Assembly: GCA_900546325.1 (NCBI GenBank) | Contig: URCR01000007.1 | Location: 1-64,000, forward strand | Direction: 5' to 3' | Source of the DNA: an uncultured Lachnospiraceae bacterium | GTDB lineage: Bacteria > Bacillota > Clostridia > Lachnospirales > Lachnospiraceae | Length of the DNA: 64,000 nucleotides | Shown: positions 8,692 through 21,661 of the stretch, piece by piece | Layout of the letters: each line of letters starts with the position of its first letter | How positions within the stretch are numbered: the first letter of the stretch is position 1 | Translations under genes and position numbers: made by a program | The notes under the pieces: generated by a model | The model's input: only the letters and a program-made list of their open reading frames with translations | Databases searched by the model: none | Told to the model about the DNA's origin: nothing

Positions 8692-9584
8692 GACTTCCTC
8701 CTCTCTGACGAAAGCAGAAACTGAATCAGCGTGAAAAATAAGATCACAAGAAACAGAAGAAAGGCTGCCGCCGATGCAGTTGTAAACTCCCAGTGTCTGT
8801 AAAATTTATCAAAAATGTAATAGACGATCGTAAGGCCGCTCTGAAGCGGTCCCGGTTTCTGCCCGTACATGATATAAACTTCATCAAAAATCTTAAAGGC
8901 TCCGATCAAAGATGTCACAGATAAGAATAAAATCGTCGGTCTTAAAATCGGAAGGATAATATAACGGATTCTTCTAAACGTCCCTGCGCCATCCATCCGC
9001 CCCGCCTTTACATATCTCTCATCCACACCTTGAAGTGCAGCCAGCAAAATAATGATTTTATAGCCAAGCCCTTTCCACACACTTAATACGATCAGGATCG
9101 GAATTGTCATCTGTGCATCCGTCAGCCATGCCACTTTTGGCATCCCAAGCACTGAGAGAAGCGCATTGACCATTCCGTAGTCTTTGTTGAGCATCCACCG
9201 CCATACGACAGCCACTGCGGTCGTCGATGTGACAAACGGCAGAAAGTATGCACTTCTGAAAAATTTCTGAAACCGGATATTAGAATTTAAGATCAGAGCA
9301 AATACCAATGCCGTAATGATTCCAAGCGGTACCGATACCACTGCAAATACAGCCGTATTTTTCATTGCAAGTGCAAACTCCGGATCTTTCAGCACATAGA
9401 GGAAATTGTCAAGACCGACTGCCTCCACCGTATCTGTCAGATAATCAAATTTCGTATAAAATCCCATAAAAAAAGACTTCAGAACCGGATAAAATTGAAA
9501 GACTGTTATGACAGAAAGCGCAGGCAGCAAATACAGAAATGCACGAAACTGTAGATTTCTGATTTTCCATCTTCTCCTCATCAT
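8688..9584 (-). CDS. ugpA: ABC transporter permease, UgpA/MalF type
   Basis: A 298-residue permease with six predicted transmembrane helices; the first is at about residues 11-32 (FRAFLYLLPALSVITVFQFY). The EAA loop is well formed at about residues 192-212 (ERYVKAGRMDGAGTFRRIRY). Two Met codons open the frame. The first overlaps the ATPase stop as ATGA and has GGAGG upstream, so it is preferred. It pairs with the next permease to form the membrane channel of the importer. Both neighbours overlap, which fits balanced translation of complex subunits. Confidence 0.88.
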   Translation of the reverse strand: MMRRRWKIRNLQFRAFLYLLPALSVITVFQFYPVLKSFFMGFYTKFDYLTDTVEAVGLDNFLYVLKDPEFALAMKNTAVFAVVSVPLGIITALVFALILNSNIRFQKFFRSAYFLPFVTSTTAVAVVWRWMLNKDYGMVNALLSVLGMPKVAWLTDAQMTIPILIVLSVWKGLGYKIIILLAALQGVDERYVKAGRMDGAGTFRRIRYIILPILRPTILFLSVTSLIGAFKIFDEVYIMYGQKPGPLQSGLTIVYYIFDKFYRHWEFTTASAAAFLLFLVILFFTLIQFLLSSERRKS

Positions 9585-10642
9585 CTGTCACCCTCCTCCG
9601 GGAACAAATGCAGCCGTTTTACACGAAATGACACACGTTCTCCTTCTGAAAAAGTCTGTTCCCATCCGACACAGGCAGTCAGGATCTGTTCCCCTGCCTG
9701 AAAATGAATGTACATATCTTTTCCAAGTGTCTGTATCCCGGTGATCACCCCCGAGATCGCATCCTCTTCCCCTGCCCGGCATAACTCCAATGCCTCCGGA
9801 CGGATACCGACACAGACGCTTCCTTTCAGCTCTCCCGCCTCATGTACACTTCCCCTTTTCACAGTCACTTTCTCATCACCTAACAACAGACAGATCCCCT
9901 CCTCTGCCTTTTCTCCCGGAACAAAATTCATCGGCGGATTCCCGAGAAATTTTGCGGCAAATACATTTTGCGGCTCCATATACATCTCTTTTGGCGAAGA
10001 ATACTGACTGATCCTTCCTTTCTCCATCAAAAGAATCTTATCAGAAATGCTCAGCGCTTCTTCCTGATCGTGTGTCACAAAGATCGTCGTGATCCCCAGC
10101 TGCTTCTGCACACGCCGAATCTCATCGCGCAGTTCAATCCGAAGTCTCGCATCCAGATTCGACAACGGCTCATCTAAAAGTAAGATCTTCGGATTCTTTA
10201 CAATGGCACGCGCGATCGCAACTCTCTGCTGCTGACCGCCCGATAATTTTCCCGGTTTTCTCTTCAAGTATTCTTCGATCTGAAGCATTTTGGCAGCTTC
10301 TTTTACTTTTTCTATCCGGTCTTTTTTCTTCCATCCTTGCATCTTCAGCGGAAATGCAATATTATCCTGCACGGTCATATGCGGATAGAGGGCATAATCC
10401 TGAAACACCATCCCGATGTCCCGCTCTTCCGCTTCCAGCCCGCTGACATTTTCCTCATCAAAATAAATGGTCCCTTCTGTGGCACGTTCCAGCCCGGCGA
10501 TGATCGACAGCGTCGTGCTCTTTCCACATCCGCTCGGGCCGAGCAGACAGACAAGAGTTCCGTCTTCTATTTCCAGATTCAGGTGGTCTACCGCTGTCAC
10601 TTCCTGATATTGCTTTGTAAGATTTTCCAGTCTAATCCTCAT
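9581..10642 (-). CDS. ugpC: ABC transporter ATPase, UgpC/MalK type
   Basis: A 353-residue ATPase that powers the importer at the inner membrane face. Walker A is GPSGCGKST at about residues 35-43, the signature is LSGGQQQR near 135, and Walker B is ILLLDEP near 157, with the switch histidine in FVTHDQEEAL. Residues after about 235 form the TOBE/OB-fold regulatory region (VGIRPEALEL) of the MalK/UgpC subgroup. The 5' end overlaps the DUF523 gene by 11 bases. In many Firmicutes one such ATPase serves several sugar importers, but here it is encoded with its own permeases and binder. Confidence 0.92.
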   Translation of the reverse strand: MRIRLENLTKQYQEVTAVDHLNLEIEDGTLVCLLGPSGCGKSTTLSIIAGLERATEGTIYFDEENVSGLEAEERDIGMVFQDYALYPHMTVQDNIAFPLKMQGWKKKDRIEKVKEAAKMLQIEEYLKRKPGKLSGGQQQRVAIARAIVKNPKILLLDEPLSNLDARLRIELRDEIRRVQKQLGITTIFVTHDQEEALSISDKILLMEKGRISQYSSPKEMYMEPQNVFAAKFLGNPPMNFVPGEKAEEGICLLLGDEKVTVKRGSVHEAGELKGSVCVGIRPEALELCRAGEEDAISGVITGIQTLGKDMYIHFQAGEQILTACVGWEQTFSEGERVSFRVKRLHLFPEEGDR

Positions 10643-11186
10643 CGGTAAGTTCCTCCAATGTCCTCTCCGTCAACGGCACCATCCTAAGGCTGATTCCTTC
10701 TTCCTCAAGCATTTCCCCCAGCACCTGCATGAAGATCCCCGGCTCTTCTTTTGGCCCTCCCTTTTTCAGGTAGGCTGCGAGATCCGGCTGTGAGGACAAT
10801 CCCCCTCCCCACTTGGCGGAAAAAGTATATTCGATGCCACAGCTTGGACTGCCGTTGATTCCTACAATCCCAAGCACTTCCACCCGCTCCGTACAGTTTT
10901 TGTATTCTTTCACCTGAAGCACAATATCCTCCAGCATCTTTCGCGCCTGTCTTCGGAAAAACGGATTGTCAAACTGCTCCGATGAATGTCCCCAGCGTCT
11001 GCTTCCGTACATCAGAAACTCCGGGCACGGCAGCTGAATCAGCTGAATATCCTGCTCGATCGCCTTTTTTAAAAATTCCTTCCGTTCTCTCTCCTCCTCC
11101 GTCTCATACTCCACCGCATAGCTGATCTTGGAGCGCACATTTAAAATGCAATGACTGACAAGAAGTAGTTTCTTTCTGTTTTTCAT
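10632..11186 (-). CDS. DUF523-related protein
   Basis: A 184-residue probable cytoplasmic protein. The opening KKLLLVSHCILNVRSK and the later GIVGINGSPSCGIEYTFSAK, with conserved cysteines at both places, match the DUF523 pattern. DUF523 has no proven activity. I place the start at 11186 because a longer reading begins with TTG at 11243 and adds residues with no family match. It is the first gene of the importer operon and overlaps the ATPase gene by 11 bases. That coupling suggests a linked role, perhaps in using the imported compound, but this is speculative. Confidence 0.7.
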   Translation of the reverse strand: MKNRKKLLLVSHCILNVRSKISYAVEYETEEERERKEFLKKAIEQDIQLIQLPCPEFLMYGSRRWGHSSEQFDNPFFRRQARKMLEDIVLQVKEYKNCTERVEVLGIVGINGSPSCGIEYTFSAKWGGGLSSQPDLAAYLKKGGPKEEPGIFMQVLGEMLEEEGISLRMVPLTERTLEELTDED

Positions 11187-11366
11187 CCCCCGTATCCTCT
11201 TTCTTTCCACATTTCGTATACCACAAAGTAAAAATTTCTCCAATTTTCTTTAACTTTCAATATAGCATGGATTCTTTTAGATGAAAAATTGTTTGTTTCT
11301 ATATACCTATCGACAGTATCTATAATATTACATATCCGAACCCTCCCTCAAAAGAATCACAAAGAA

Positions 11367-11416
11367 AAACCTGCAAGAGCACCCGGCCTCTATAACCGTT
11401 CTGCTCTTGCAGGTTT
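11367..11416. terminator. Bidirectional terminator after murA
   Basis: A perfect 15-bp stem (11367-11381 with 11402-11416) around a 20-base loop. On the minus strand it is followed by TTTTTCTTTG, ending murA transcripts. The other strand also has a T-rich tail (CTTTTTTC). Confidence 0.85.
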
Positions 11417-11468
11417 CTTTTTTCTGAAACTGTTATCAGTATCTATTTATTTTTATTGAAAATAATCC

Positions 11469-12761
11469 TTATCCTACTTTCAGCTTAAACTTCTGGATCT
11501 CTTTTTCGCTTGCAACTTTCTCAATCATCGCACCGAGTCCCTGAAGTTTCTTCTCGAACTGTTCATACCCTCTCTGGATATAGACAATGTCATCGACGAT
11601 CGTAATTCCATCTGTTGCAAGTCCTGCGATCACTAGTGCCGCACCTGCTCTTAAGTCCGGTGCACTGACACGCGCCCCCGAAAACTTCTCCACACCTTCG
11701 ATCGTTGCAGAGTTTCCTTCTACTTTGATGACTGCTCCCATTCTCGCAAGTTCATCCAGATATTTGAAGCGGTTTTCAAAAATGCTCTCTGTAATGATAC
11801 TTGTCCCTTTTGACAGAGCCAGCGTAACACCGATCTGCGGCTGCATATCTGTCGGGAATCCCGGGTATGGAAGTGTCTTTACCTGTGTGCTCTTTAAGCG
11901 CTTGTTTGCCACAACTCTGACCGCATCATCAAATTCTTCTATCTGGCATCCCATCTCCTCTAGTTTCGAAATAGTCGCCTCAAGATGCTTTGGAATCACA
12001 TTCAATACTGTGATATCTCCCTTTGTCGCTGCCGCTGCAAACATAAATGTTCCGGCCTCGATCTGATCCGGAATGATGGAATATTCTGTCTTGTGAAGCT
12101 TCTGTACACCGCGGATCTTGATCACATCGGTTCCTGCTCCCTTAATGTTGGCACCCATGCTGTTTAAAAAGTTCGCCACGTCAACGACATGTGGTTCCTT
12201 TGCGACGTTCTCAAGAATCGTCAGTCCGTCTGCCATCGCCGCCGCCATCATGACATTGATGGTCGCACCTACGGATACAACGTCAAAGTACAAATGTGTA
12301 CCTCTAAGCCGCTCTGCTTCCGCAAGGATCTTCCCATGTTCAATCTCTACCTCTGCTCCGAGTGCACGGAAACCTTTTAAATGCTGGTCAATCGGTCTGC
12401 TTCCGATGTTACATCCGCCCGGAAGGGCAACCTCTGCCTTGCTGTATTTGCCGAGCAGTGCCCCAAGTAAATAGTAGGAAGCCCTGATCTTCTTGATATA
12501 GTCATAGTCAATGCTAAAATCACCGATTGTGCTTCCGTTAATCTTCACTGTATGTCTGTCGACTCTCTGAATCTGAGCGCCGATTCCTTCCATCGCCTCT
12601 AAAAGTACATTAATATCATTTACATCCGGTAAATTGTCAATCGTAACAGTCTCATCCGTCATAATCGCTGCTGCAAGAATTGCAAGTGCCGCATTCTTCG
12701 CACCGCCGATCTCCACTTCACCTACGAGCGGACTGCCGCCCTTGATTATATATTGCTCCAT
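11469..12761 (-). CDS. murA: UDP-N-acetylglucosamine 1-carboxyvinyltransferase (MurA)
   Basis: A 430-residue enzyme for the first committed step of peptidoglycan synthesis: it moves enolpyruvate from PEP to UDP-GlcNAc in the cytoplasm. The N-terminal GGAKNAAL motif (residues 19-26) holds the family Lys-Asn pair. The catalytic loop LPGGCNIGSRPID contains Cys117, so the fosfomycin-binding cysteine is present rather than the resistant Asp form. Length is normal. It has its own leader of about 130 bases with an extended -10 promoter, and a strong terminator. Gram-positive bacteria often have two MurA copies; only this one is in the window. Confidence 0.98.
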   Translation of the reverse strand: MEQYIIKGGSPLVGEVEIGGAKNAALAILAAAIMTDETVTIDNLPDVNDINVLLEAMEGIGAQIQRVDRHTVKINGSTIGDFSIDYDYIKKIRASYYLLGALLGKYSKAEVALPGGCNIGSRPIDQHLKGFRALGAEVEIEHGKILAEAERLRGTHLYFDVVSVGATINVMMAAAMADGLTILENVAKEPHVVDVANFLNSMGANIKGAGTDVIKIRGVQKLHKTEYSIIPDQIEAGTFMFAAAATKGDITVLNVIPKHLEATISKLEEMGCQIEEFDDAVRVVANKRLKSTQVKTLPYPGFPTDMQPQIGVTLALSKGTSIITESIFENRFKYLDELARMGAVIKVEGNSATIEGVEKFSGARVSAPDLRAGAALVIAGLATDGITIVDDIVYIQRGYEQFEKKLQGLGAMIEKVASEKEIQKFKLKVG

Positions 12762-13252
12762 ATCGCACCTCTATTGTTCCATTTATTTTACTTAATCCGA
12801 TTTTCAAGTGATCGTTATCGTCTCTTCTGACATCATAACTGTCTAATCTCCTTCATCTGTGTTGAGACAATAACCTGTAATTTCTTTATAGTCCACGAAG
12901 TATTATAGCACATATTTCTTATTTGTAAAACAATTTTCATTTTCTCTTGATCCGCCTGGTTGCCGGTTCCCATACTTCCAGCTGGAGAAACAATGCTTCT
13001 TCTCCTTATGCTTAATACTTATCATGTCAAAAGAACTCTCCAAATATACGATACCGGAACGATTTCTAAAATTTTCATTTTCTCGTTTTATCCCGCATCT
13101 ATATGGTATTTTATCATATTTTTTCCTCTTCGTCCAGCACACACTTGTTCTCCGCTTCGCTCACCGTTTTTGTCCACCACTCATCTGCCGGCGGACAGAC
13201 AAGGGGAAAAGCTTTCAGACTGTATTTTTATGATCAATTTTTCATCCGAACT
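12762..13252. other. Gene-free stretch upstream of murA
   Basis: About 490 bases without a supported gene. It holds the murA leader and promoter near 12900. A ten-codon frame with a ribosome-binding-like AAGGAG lies in the leader at 12804-12836. From about 12935 to 13252 I see nothing convincing; longer frames here lack ribosome binding sites and family features. Confidence 0.5.
12902..12930 (-). promoter_or_regulatory. Likely murA promoter (extended -10)
   Basis: On the minus strand TGCTATAAT forms an extended -10 (hexamer 12902-12907). The region 17 bases upstream is only TTTTAC, a weak -35, which the TGn extension can offset. Start of transcription would be near 12895. Confidence 0.5.
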
Positions 13253-13693
13253 TTAATAATACCTTCTTCCCCTTCTTCTATGATCACTTCTTCTTTTAAA
13301 TAATTCCTGAAATAACAGGATCTCGATCATGTCCCGGATATGCTGATCTCTGTCCTTTCGGTTTCTTCCGTTTTGCTGACGTCCCATCTGTAAATACTGC
13401 TGCTCCACATCTTCCTCATCTGCCATCTCCAGCCCTTCTTTCTCTTCCCGCATCATCCGGTCGTACACCCGCCTGCACATCAGACGGAGCTGAAGCTGAT
13501 CCGGATATTCATCGTACATCATGCTTCCCTCATATTCCATCCGGTCGCACTCGTCCTCCACATAAGGAAGAATCTTTTTTGCAGTCTGCGGGTACATGCT
13601 TTTCATATACTCGAAATCATAGCGTTCAATTCTCTCATCATCATACTGGAGCGGCATAGGATATGCCATATAATATGGTAACCGATAATCCAT
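13253..13693 (-). CDS. Conserved hypothetical protein, highly charged
   Basis: A 146-residue protein with no family I can name. It begins MDYRLPYYMAYPMPL, a Tyr/Pro/Met-rich start, then has an acidic helical middle (DECDRMEYEGSMMYDEYPDQ) and a very basic C-terminus ending in HRRRGRRYY. There is no signal peptide or membrane segment. I chose the ATG at 13693 because GCAGG lies eight bases upstream; an in-frame Met nine codons earlier has no ribosome binding site. It sits alone between murA and the F-ATPase operon. The Tyr-rich start loosely recalls small spore-associated proteins of Clostridia, but that is only a resemblance. Confidence 0.6.
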   Translation of the reverse strand: MDYRLPYYMAYPMPLQYDDERIERYDFEYMKSMYPQTAKKILPYVEDECDRMEYEGSMMYDEYPDQLQLRLMCRRVYDRMMREEKEGLEMADEEDVEQQYLQMGRQQNGRNRKDRDQHIRDMIEILLFQELFKRRSDHRRRGRRYY

Positions 13694-13784
13694 AAAAATA
13701 CCTGCGCTTTCACATTTCATCTAATTTACTATATGAGAAAAACACTGAAAGCGTGAAAGAAGATTCCTGTCCGCCGCAAGGCGC

Positions 13785-13831
13785 ACAAAAAATACGTTCT
13801 GAATGAAATCTGCTCTCATTCAGAACGTATT
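13785..13831 (-). terminator. Terminator of the F-ATPase operon
   Basis: A perfect 16-bp stem (AATACGTTCTGAATGA paired with its complement, nine-base loop) at 13791-13831, followed on the minus strand by TTTTTT. It lies about 85 bases after atpC. Confidence 0.92.
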
Positions 13832-13914
13832 CTGATTTTGTCTGATCTTGTTGTGAGATCTCTCTCTTCCAGATCATTTTCTATTGTTTGTGATCCTTCT
13901 TTTGTTGATCGTTC

Positions 13915-14310
13915 TTATTTTGCTGCATTCTGTCTTGCAATCGCTTTCTTTAATGCGACTTCCGCACGGAGTACATCGATTCCGTCCGTCTTTGCAAGTC
14001 TCTCTTTTGCACGCTCTTCCGCTTTCTTCGCACGCTCTACGTCAATCTCGTCCGGCCACTGCGCATCTTCTGCAAGTACCGTGATCTTGTCTTTTTGAAT
14101 CTCGACAAATCCACCGAGGATCGCTGCCTTCTTCACCTCAGACTCATTGTGAATCTTCATGACACAAGGCTCTAAGATCGTTGTAAGCGGAATATGGTTC
14201 TGATATACACCCATCTCTCCTTCAACAGATACAAATTCGAGGAATGTTCCCTCGCCTTCATAGAACACTTCATCCGGAGAGATGATCTTCAATTCAAATC
14301 TCTCTGCCAT
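13915..14310 (-). CDS. atpC: F-ATPase epsilon subunit (AtpC)
   Basis: A 131-residue subunit of the F1 central stalk, which regulates ATP hydrolysis. Residues 1-85 form the beta-sandwich (FELKIISPDEVFYEGEGTFL, then LEFVSVEGEMGVYQNHIPL). The C-terminal two-helix part follows (DVERAKKAEERAKERLAK). It is the last gene of the operon, 12 bases after atpD, and is followed by a strong terminator. Length and motifs are normal for the family. Confidence 0.95.
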   Translation of the reverse strand: MAERFELKIISPDEVFYEGEGTFLEFVSVEGEMGVYQNHIPLTTILEPCVMKIHNESEVKKAAILGGFVEIQKDKITVLAEDAQWPDEIDVERAKKAEERAKERLAKTDGIDVLRAEVALKKAIARQNAAK

Positions 14311-14322
14311 AGGAACTCCCTC

Positions 14323-16615
<2,293 letters not shown>

Positions 16616-16656
16616 GATATAGTTCTCCTCTCACCTGAATGGTAATCGCTACCGCA

Positions 16657-18729
<2,073 letters not shown>

Positions 18730-18742
<13 letters not shown>

Positions 18743-19245
18743 GTACGTTCACCCATTTCTTTTAATGTTTCATCGATTAGACTTTCCTGTACATTCGTAT
18801 CGATCGAAGCCTTCACGACCTTTCCTGCCATAAGAGAGGCGATTGCTACCATCTCCTGCTTCATCTCATCCAATGCACGTTTCTTCTCTAATTCAACCTC
18901 TGCGTTTGCACGCGCTATAATACGGGCTGCCTCTTCTTTCGCTTCTGCAACAATCTGTGACTCTGTCTTCATCGCTTTCTTGCGGGCTTCGCTCAGGATG
19001 ACCTGCGCTTCTTTGTCCACTTCTCTTAACTTTGTCTCATATTCTTCTTTGAATACGACGGCATCTGCTCTCTCTTTCTTTGCAGTGTCCTGCTCCTCCT
19101 TCACCCGTCTCTTACGCTCATCGAGCATCTTTCTGACCGGCTCAAATAACAGATAGGACAACAGCGTGAAAAGTACAAACATCGCAATCGCAAGTGTACA
19201 CGCATCAAACAGCAGTTGTGCATCCAGGTTAAATAAACGTTCCAA
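18730..19245 (-). CDS. atpF: F-ATPase b subunit (AtpF)
   Basis: A 171-residue peripheral stalk protein. One N-terminal transmembrane helix (about residues 12-33, CTLAIAMFVLFTLLSYLLFE) is followed by a long charged helix suited to a parallel coiled coil (RKRRVKEEQDTAKKERADAV). Only one b gene is present, so the stalk is a homodimer. It lies between atpE and atpH and overlaps atpH. AGGAGG-like bases precede the ATG. Confidence 0.95.
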
Positions 19246-19317
19246 GGTTCAGCCTCCTTCCTTCTATTATTTTCATCTCTTCCGTTTTTCGATCTGCTTC
19301 TGTACGGAATCTCTTTT

Positions 19318-19608
<291 letters not shown>

Positions 19609-19646
19609 TCATTTTCGTAAAATTTTCCTGCCCTCTTAAAGGCTGA

Positions 19647-20366
19647 TTACTCTGCTTCCGGCATCTTATCATTGATAAATACCATTGACAGCATACAGAA
19701 CACATATGTTTGAATACATCCTGAGAAGACGTCAAAGTATATGTGCAAGATACCTGGCCATCCGATTGCAAGTTTTGATAACAGGCCATATAACAGACCC
19801 ATGATGACTGTTCCTGATAATACGTTTCCGAACAGACGCAATGAAAGCGAAAACGGTACCGCAATTTCACCGATCAGATTGATCGGGAATAAAAATGGCA
19901 GCGGTTTAAATAACCCGGTAAATGCTCCAATCTTGTTATAACGAATGTTGTTAAACTGAATCAACACAAACGTTATCACACCAAGTGGCAATGTTACACC
20001 GTAATCCGCTGTCGGCGGACGAAGTCCGAGAAGCCCTGACAGATTGCTGACGATCAGAAATAGAAACAGCGTTCCGATGTAATTCCGGTAAGGGATTCCA
20101 TTCTTTCCCATGCTACCTTTTACCATGCCGTCCAGTGCTTCCACAATCATCTCTGCAATATTCTGCAATGTGTCCGGCTCTCCTTCGGTATCCCGAAGCT
20201 TACTGCGGACAACCAACGCAAAAATCACGAGAAGTACGCACACAATCAGCAAACTGACATGTGTCGTTGTTAGCCACAGTTCCTGTCCAAACAAGTGAAA
20301 TTTGACAAGCCCGTGTATCATAAAATCAGGTCCGTCTGCAGCTAAGATTCCTAAGCCAGTTCCCAC
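19647..20366 (-). CDS. atpB: F-ATPase a subunit (AtpB)
   Basis: A 239-residue membrane stator that forms the ion half-channels next to the c ring. It has several hydrophobic helices. The essential arginine is in the conserved PFSLSLRLFGNVLSG segment at about residues 177-191. The preceding LLGLRPPTADYGVTLPLG segment is the typical second conserved region. It follows the two small I-type genes and precedes atpE. Sequence agrees with a complete subunit. Confidence 0.96.
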   Translation of the reverse strand: MGTGLGILAADGPDFMIHGLVKFHLFGQELWLTTTHVSLLIVCVLLVIFALVVRSKLRDTEGEPDTLQNIAEMIVEALDGMVKGSMGKNGIPYRNYIGTLFLFLIVSNLSGLLGLRPPTADYGVTLPLGVITFVLIQFNNIRYNKIGAFTGLFKPLPFLFPINLIGEIAVPFSLSLRLFGNVLSGTVIMGLLYGLLSKLAIGWPGILHIYFDVFSGCIQTYVFCMLSMVFINDKMPEAE

Positions 20367-20380
20367 ATGATCCCCCTCCT

Positions 20381-20773
20381 TTACTTAGATTTTTGGAGTC
20401 TTACAAATACCTGATGCGTCCACGGCTGAAGGTACGCAGATATTTTCAGACTCATAACGCCGATCAGCGCCGCAATGATATTCCCTACTTTAAAGTAGGC
20501 TGTCACTCCAAATATAACTGCTACAATAAGAAGACGGACAACATATGCCTTACGCATATGCTTCGGTGCACCTTCTTCTCCAAAATCAAGGGCATCCTCA
20601 ATCGACCGCTTCATATGTACCATCATACCGAGCGCTGTTGCAATTCCGATCCAGAGACCGACAGATACGAATAGAAGATTATCTGCGACGATCAGACAGA
20701 TCATCTGTGCCAGAATTCCATATACAATTAAGCCAGCCGCCAGCTCCTTTGCTGTATTATCTGCACTATTCAT
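20381..20773 (-). CDS. atpI: ATP synthase subunit I-like protein
   Basis: A 130-residue membrane protein with four predicted helices (for example LIVYGILAQMICLIVADNLL and FVSVGLWIGIATALGMMVHM). Its position before atpB and its helix pattern match the AtpI group. Relatives are thought to aid c-ring assembly or magnesium supply; the role is not settled. The start is uncertain: an ATG two codons earlier is only three bases after the GGGGG site, so I prefer 20773. It overlaps the preceding small gene by a few bases. Confidence 0.8.
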   Translation of the reverse strand: MNSADNTAKELAAGLIVYGILAQMICLIVADNLLFVSVGLWIGIATALGMMVHMKRSIEDALDFGEEGAPKHMRKAYVVRLLIVAVIFGVTAYFKVGNIIAALIGVMSLKISAYLQPWTHQVFVRLQKSK

Positions 20774-21005
20774 CTTCATATTCCCCCTTCTCTTCTAAAT
20801 CTTCATTTGCATGTTTTGCCAAGTAATATGTGTTGCGTCCTCCAGCCAGTACACCCATGATTACCAATGGGATAAATAGTGAAATAGAGAATTTTTTTTC
20901 CAAAAACACGGCAAGAAAAACGCACAAAAAAATAGGGGTAATCATACTTAATCCAAGCTGTGTGATAAGCGCAAATGTACGATAAACACTTTTTTTATAT
21001 TTCAT
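20766..21005 (-). CDS. AtpZ/AtpI-family small membrane protein
   Basis: A 79-residue protein with two predicted transmembrane helices (about 12-33 and 40-58, the second LFIPLVIMGVLAGGRNTYYL). This is the F0F1 assembly-type AtpZ pattern, including the conserved GG-x-x-N/x-x-Y region. It is the first gene of the ATPase operon, right after a promoter, and its end overlaps the next gene. A calcium/magnesium transport role together with AtpI has been proposed for the family. The acidic tail EDLEEKGEYEDE is unusual but plausible. Confidence 0.78.
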   Translation of the reverse strand: MKYKKSVYRTFALITQLGLSMITPIFLCVFLAVFLEKKFSISLFIPLVIMGVLAGGRNTYYLAKHANEDLEEKGEYEDE

Positions 21006-21047
21006 AAATCGCTCCCTACTTTCAATTCATATTTTCCTGTCTTTTTT

Positions 21048-21075
21048 ATTATAACATTTTTAGGATTCTTGTCTA
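21048..21075 (-). promoter_or_regulatory. Promoter of the F-ATPase operon
   Basis: Minus strand TAGACA, 16 bases, then TATAAT with a TG extension just before the -10 (TGTTATAAT). It ends about 43 bases before the first gene of the operon. Confidence 0.65.
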
Positions 21076-21152
21076 GTTTTTTTAGGTTTTTTAGGTTTAT
21101 TTATTAATCCAAGCTTTATACTTATTGCTTTCTTCGATAAATAAGATCATTC

Positions 21153-21647
21153 TCAGTCCCATTTCAACCTATGCAAATACCCCTCCAGATTCATTCCGGC
21201 AAACTGATTCTGCCTGAGCGCCTCATACAGGACAATTGCCACCGAATTTCCAAGGTTTAACGAGCGGATATCCCCCACCATCGGGATCCGGATGCTGTCT
21301 TCCTTGTGATGAACTAAAATCTCCTCCGGAATTCCCGCACTTTCCTTTCCGAACATGATATAACAGTCCGGCTCATACTTCACATCGGTATAGACATTCG
21401 GCGCCTTTGTCGTTGCCATATAAATCTTCGCTCCCGGATTTCTCTCCAGAAAATCATTGTAATCAATATATGTTGTCACATCTAACTGATCCCAGTAGTC
21501 CATGCCCGCCCGCTTGATCGCCTTTTCATTCAGCCTGAATCCAAGCGGTTCGATCAGGTGGAGGCGCGTATTTGTCGCCACACACGTTCTTCCGATATTT
21601 CCTGTATTTGCCGGAATCTCCGGTTCAAATAATACAATATTTAACAT
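21153..21647 (-). CDS. trmL: tRNA (cytidine(34)-2'-O)-methyltransferase (TrmL)
   Basis: A 164-residue SPOUT-family enzyme that methylates the ribose of the wobble base in certain leucine tRNAs, using SAM. The N-terminal LFEPEIPANTGNIGRTC motif and the knot region (YIMFGKESAGIPEEIL near 100, IRSLNLGNSVAIVLYEALRQ near 127) are diagnostic. Length is typical of the minimal SPOUT enzymes. It closes a four-gene unit after the aminotransferase, with a 14-base gap; the association is probably transcriptional convenience. Confidence 0.95.
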   Translation of the reverse strand: MLNIVLFEPEIPANTGNIGRTCVATNTRLHLIEPLGFRLNEKAIKRAGMDYWDQLDVTTYIDYNDFLERNPGAKIYMATTKAPNVYTDVKYEPDCYIMFGKESAGIPEEILVHHKEDSIRIPMVGDIRSLNLGNSVAIVLYEALRQNQFAGMNLEGYLHRLKWD

Positions 21648-21661
21648 TTGTCCTGTCTCCT

